Source: Gymnopilus junonius
Lineage: Eukaryota > Basidiomycota > Agaricomycetes > Agaricales > Galerinaceae
NCBI GenBank assembly: GCA_015501075.1
Contig: JADNYJ010000223.1
Span: 1-57,404, forward strand
Reading direction: 5' to 3'
DNA: 57,404 nucleotides
The position numbers and the translations under genes were made by a program. Below the pieces are notes generated by a model. The model searched no databases. It had not been told where the DNA came from and saw only the letters and a program-made list of their open reading frames with translations. Of the stretch, positions 56,657-57,404 are shown in pieces. How positions within the stretch are numbered: position 1 is the stretch's first letter; every line of letters begins with the position of its first letter.

Positions 56657-57404
56657 CTGGCGTTTATCTGTCCTTTTCTATTACAACAAAAGAACCAGAA
56701 GAGGTTCAGTACGCCAGAGTGGCAGTCAAGGATCTTTTTGTTTTCCAAGGTCCCCGATCCTCGAGAAAGAAGACTCGTCTTCCCGTTCGACTCCTGTGAA
56801 TTATTATTACTGTTAATGTGTGTATATACGCTGTCCATTCCTTTCAGATGTGATTCTCATCTTTTCACCCATTGGTGAGGGGTAGTCCATTAACTCCTGT
56901 CTTTACCTGTTCGAAAAACAGTCGTATGTTGCAGTTATTTTAGTACCTATACCATAATTTGATTTCTCGCATGCATAATACGTAGATTTTACAATTCCGA
57001 GCTCATTGAAGTCGTGTTTGTCTAACTTTCCAGCTTCACAAGTATGTATACAGTCTCCAATCTAAGGTCGTTGGCCCTTCAAGGCTTTGGGATGGGTTTA
57101 GACCACCTGATTCTGGCATTGTGATTCTATATCACAGCCTCTGGCCAAAGGTTAGCAAGGGTTGGGTATCCTCTGATTAGAGGTTGTGATTCTGATTAGA
57201 GGCCATAGATAAGTACCTCATACTTTGTCCTTAGATCAGATCAGAGGTTTGTGATATGATATCAATATTCCATCCAGTATAGCCTGCTCAGACCCGCACT
57301 GGCCACTAGTTTAATCGCATAAGAAGACTTGAAGGCGCGAGCTTGCGGCCTGCGGCCCTGCGCTGTGAACTTCGCAATCCTGGTTCTCTCAGGCTGTTCA
57401 AACG
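56657..57404. other. Downstream non-coding end of the window
   Basis: No gene seen. It contains the 3' untranslated region of the previous gene and, from about 57,115 to 57,265, imperfect repeats of GATTAGAGG/TCAGAGG with short palindromes (GTGAT...ATCAC). This may be part of an element that continues past the edge. Confidence 0.35.

Overview
The window is fungal nuclear DNA, very probably from a mushroom-forming basidiomycete (Agaricomycetes). The host genes carry many short introns (about 45-90 bp). They include a highly conserved ARP2 with eight exons, a fungal pyridoxal kinase, a P450, and two degenerate Agaricomycete-style F-box/leucine-rich genes. The repeats are Ty3/gypsy chromoviruses typical of these fungi. 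I saw no bacterial operons, rRNA, tRNA or CRISPR.

Region 1 (1-20,862) is a nested transposon island, with every retroelement reading on the minus strand. Element A runs off the left edge. Element B (971-8,265; 456-bp LTRs; 5-bp target duplication CATCT) sits inside the reverse transcriptase of A. Element C (11,224-20,862; 457-bp LTRs; target duplication GTAAC) lies immediately to the right. C is broken by a hAT-like non-autonomous element (8-bp target duplication), which holds a second small inverted-repeat element, and by a 1.2-kb solo-LTR-like insertion. B and C are related chromoviruses encoding gag, protease, reverse transcriptase, RNase H, integrase and a chromodomain. Both also show a Tf1-like self-priming primer site and a separate conserved third ORF downstream of pol with zinc-knuckle motifs. 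That third ORF is the best candidate for something undescribed. Almost all breaks in the three elements are TGA codons standing where CGA is expected, so CpG transitions are the main cause of decay.

Region 2 (20,863-23,600) holds a decayed, CpG-poor F-box-like gene and an 826-bp inverted-repeat element.

Region 3 (25,060-57,404) is the host gene block. In order: a LisH-domain Flo8/SSDP-like regulator (minus), a ~2,100-aa protein with three START-like segments and a C-terminal membrane anchor (minus), pyridoxal kinase (plus, sharing a 146-bp divergent promoter with the START gene), an F-box-like pseudogene paralogous to that of region 2 (minus), a single-pass Ser/Thr-rich membrane protein (minus), ARP2 (minus), a microsomal cytochrome P450 (minus), a 3.5-kb stretch without a recognisable gene, and a membrane protein that may be a vezatin/Inp2-type myosin-binding protein (plus). 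These look like independent housekeeping genes, not a functional cluster. The LisH gene needs several single-base corrections at short runs to stay in frame, which suggests local sequence error.
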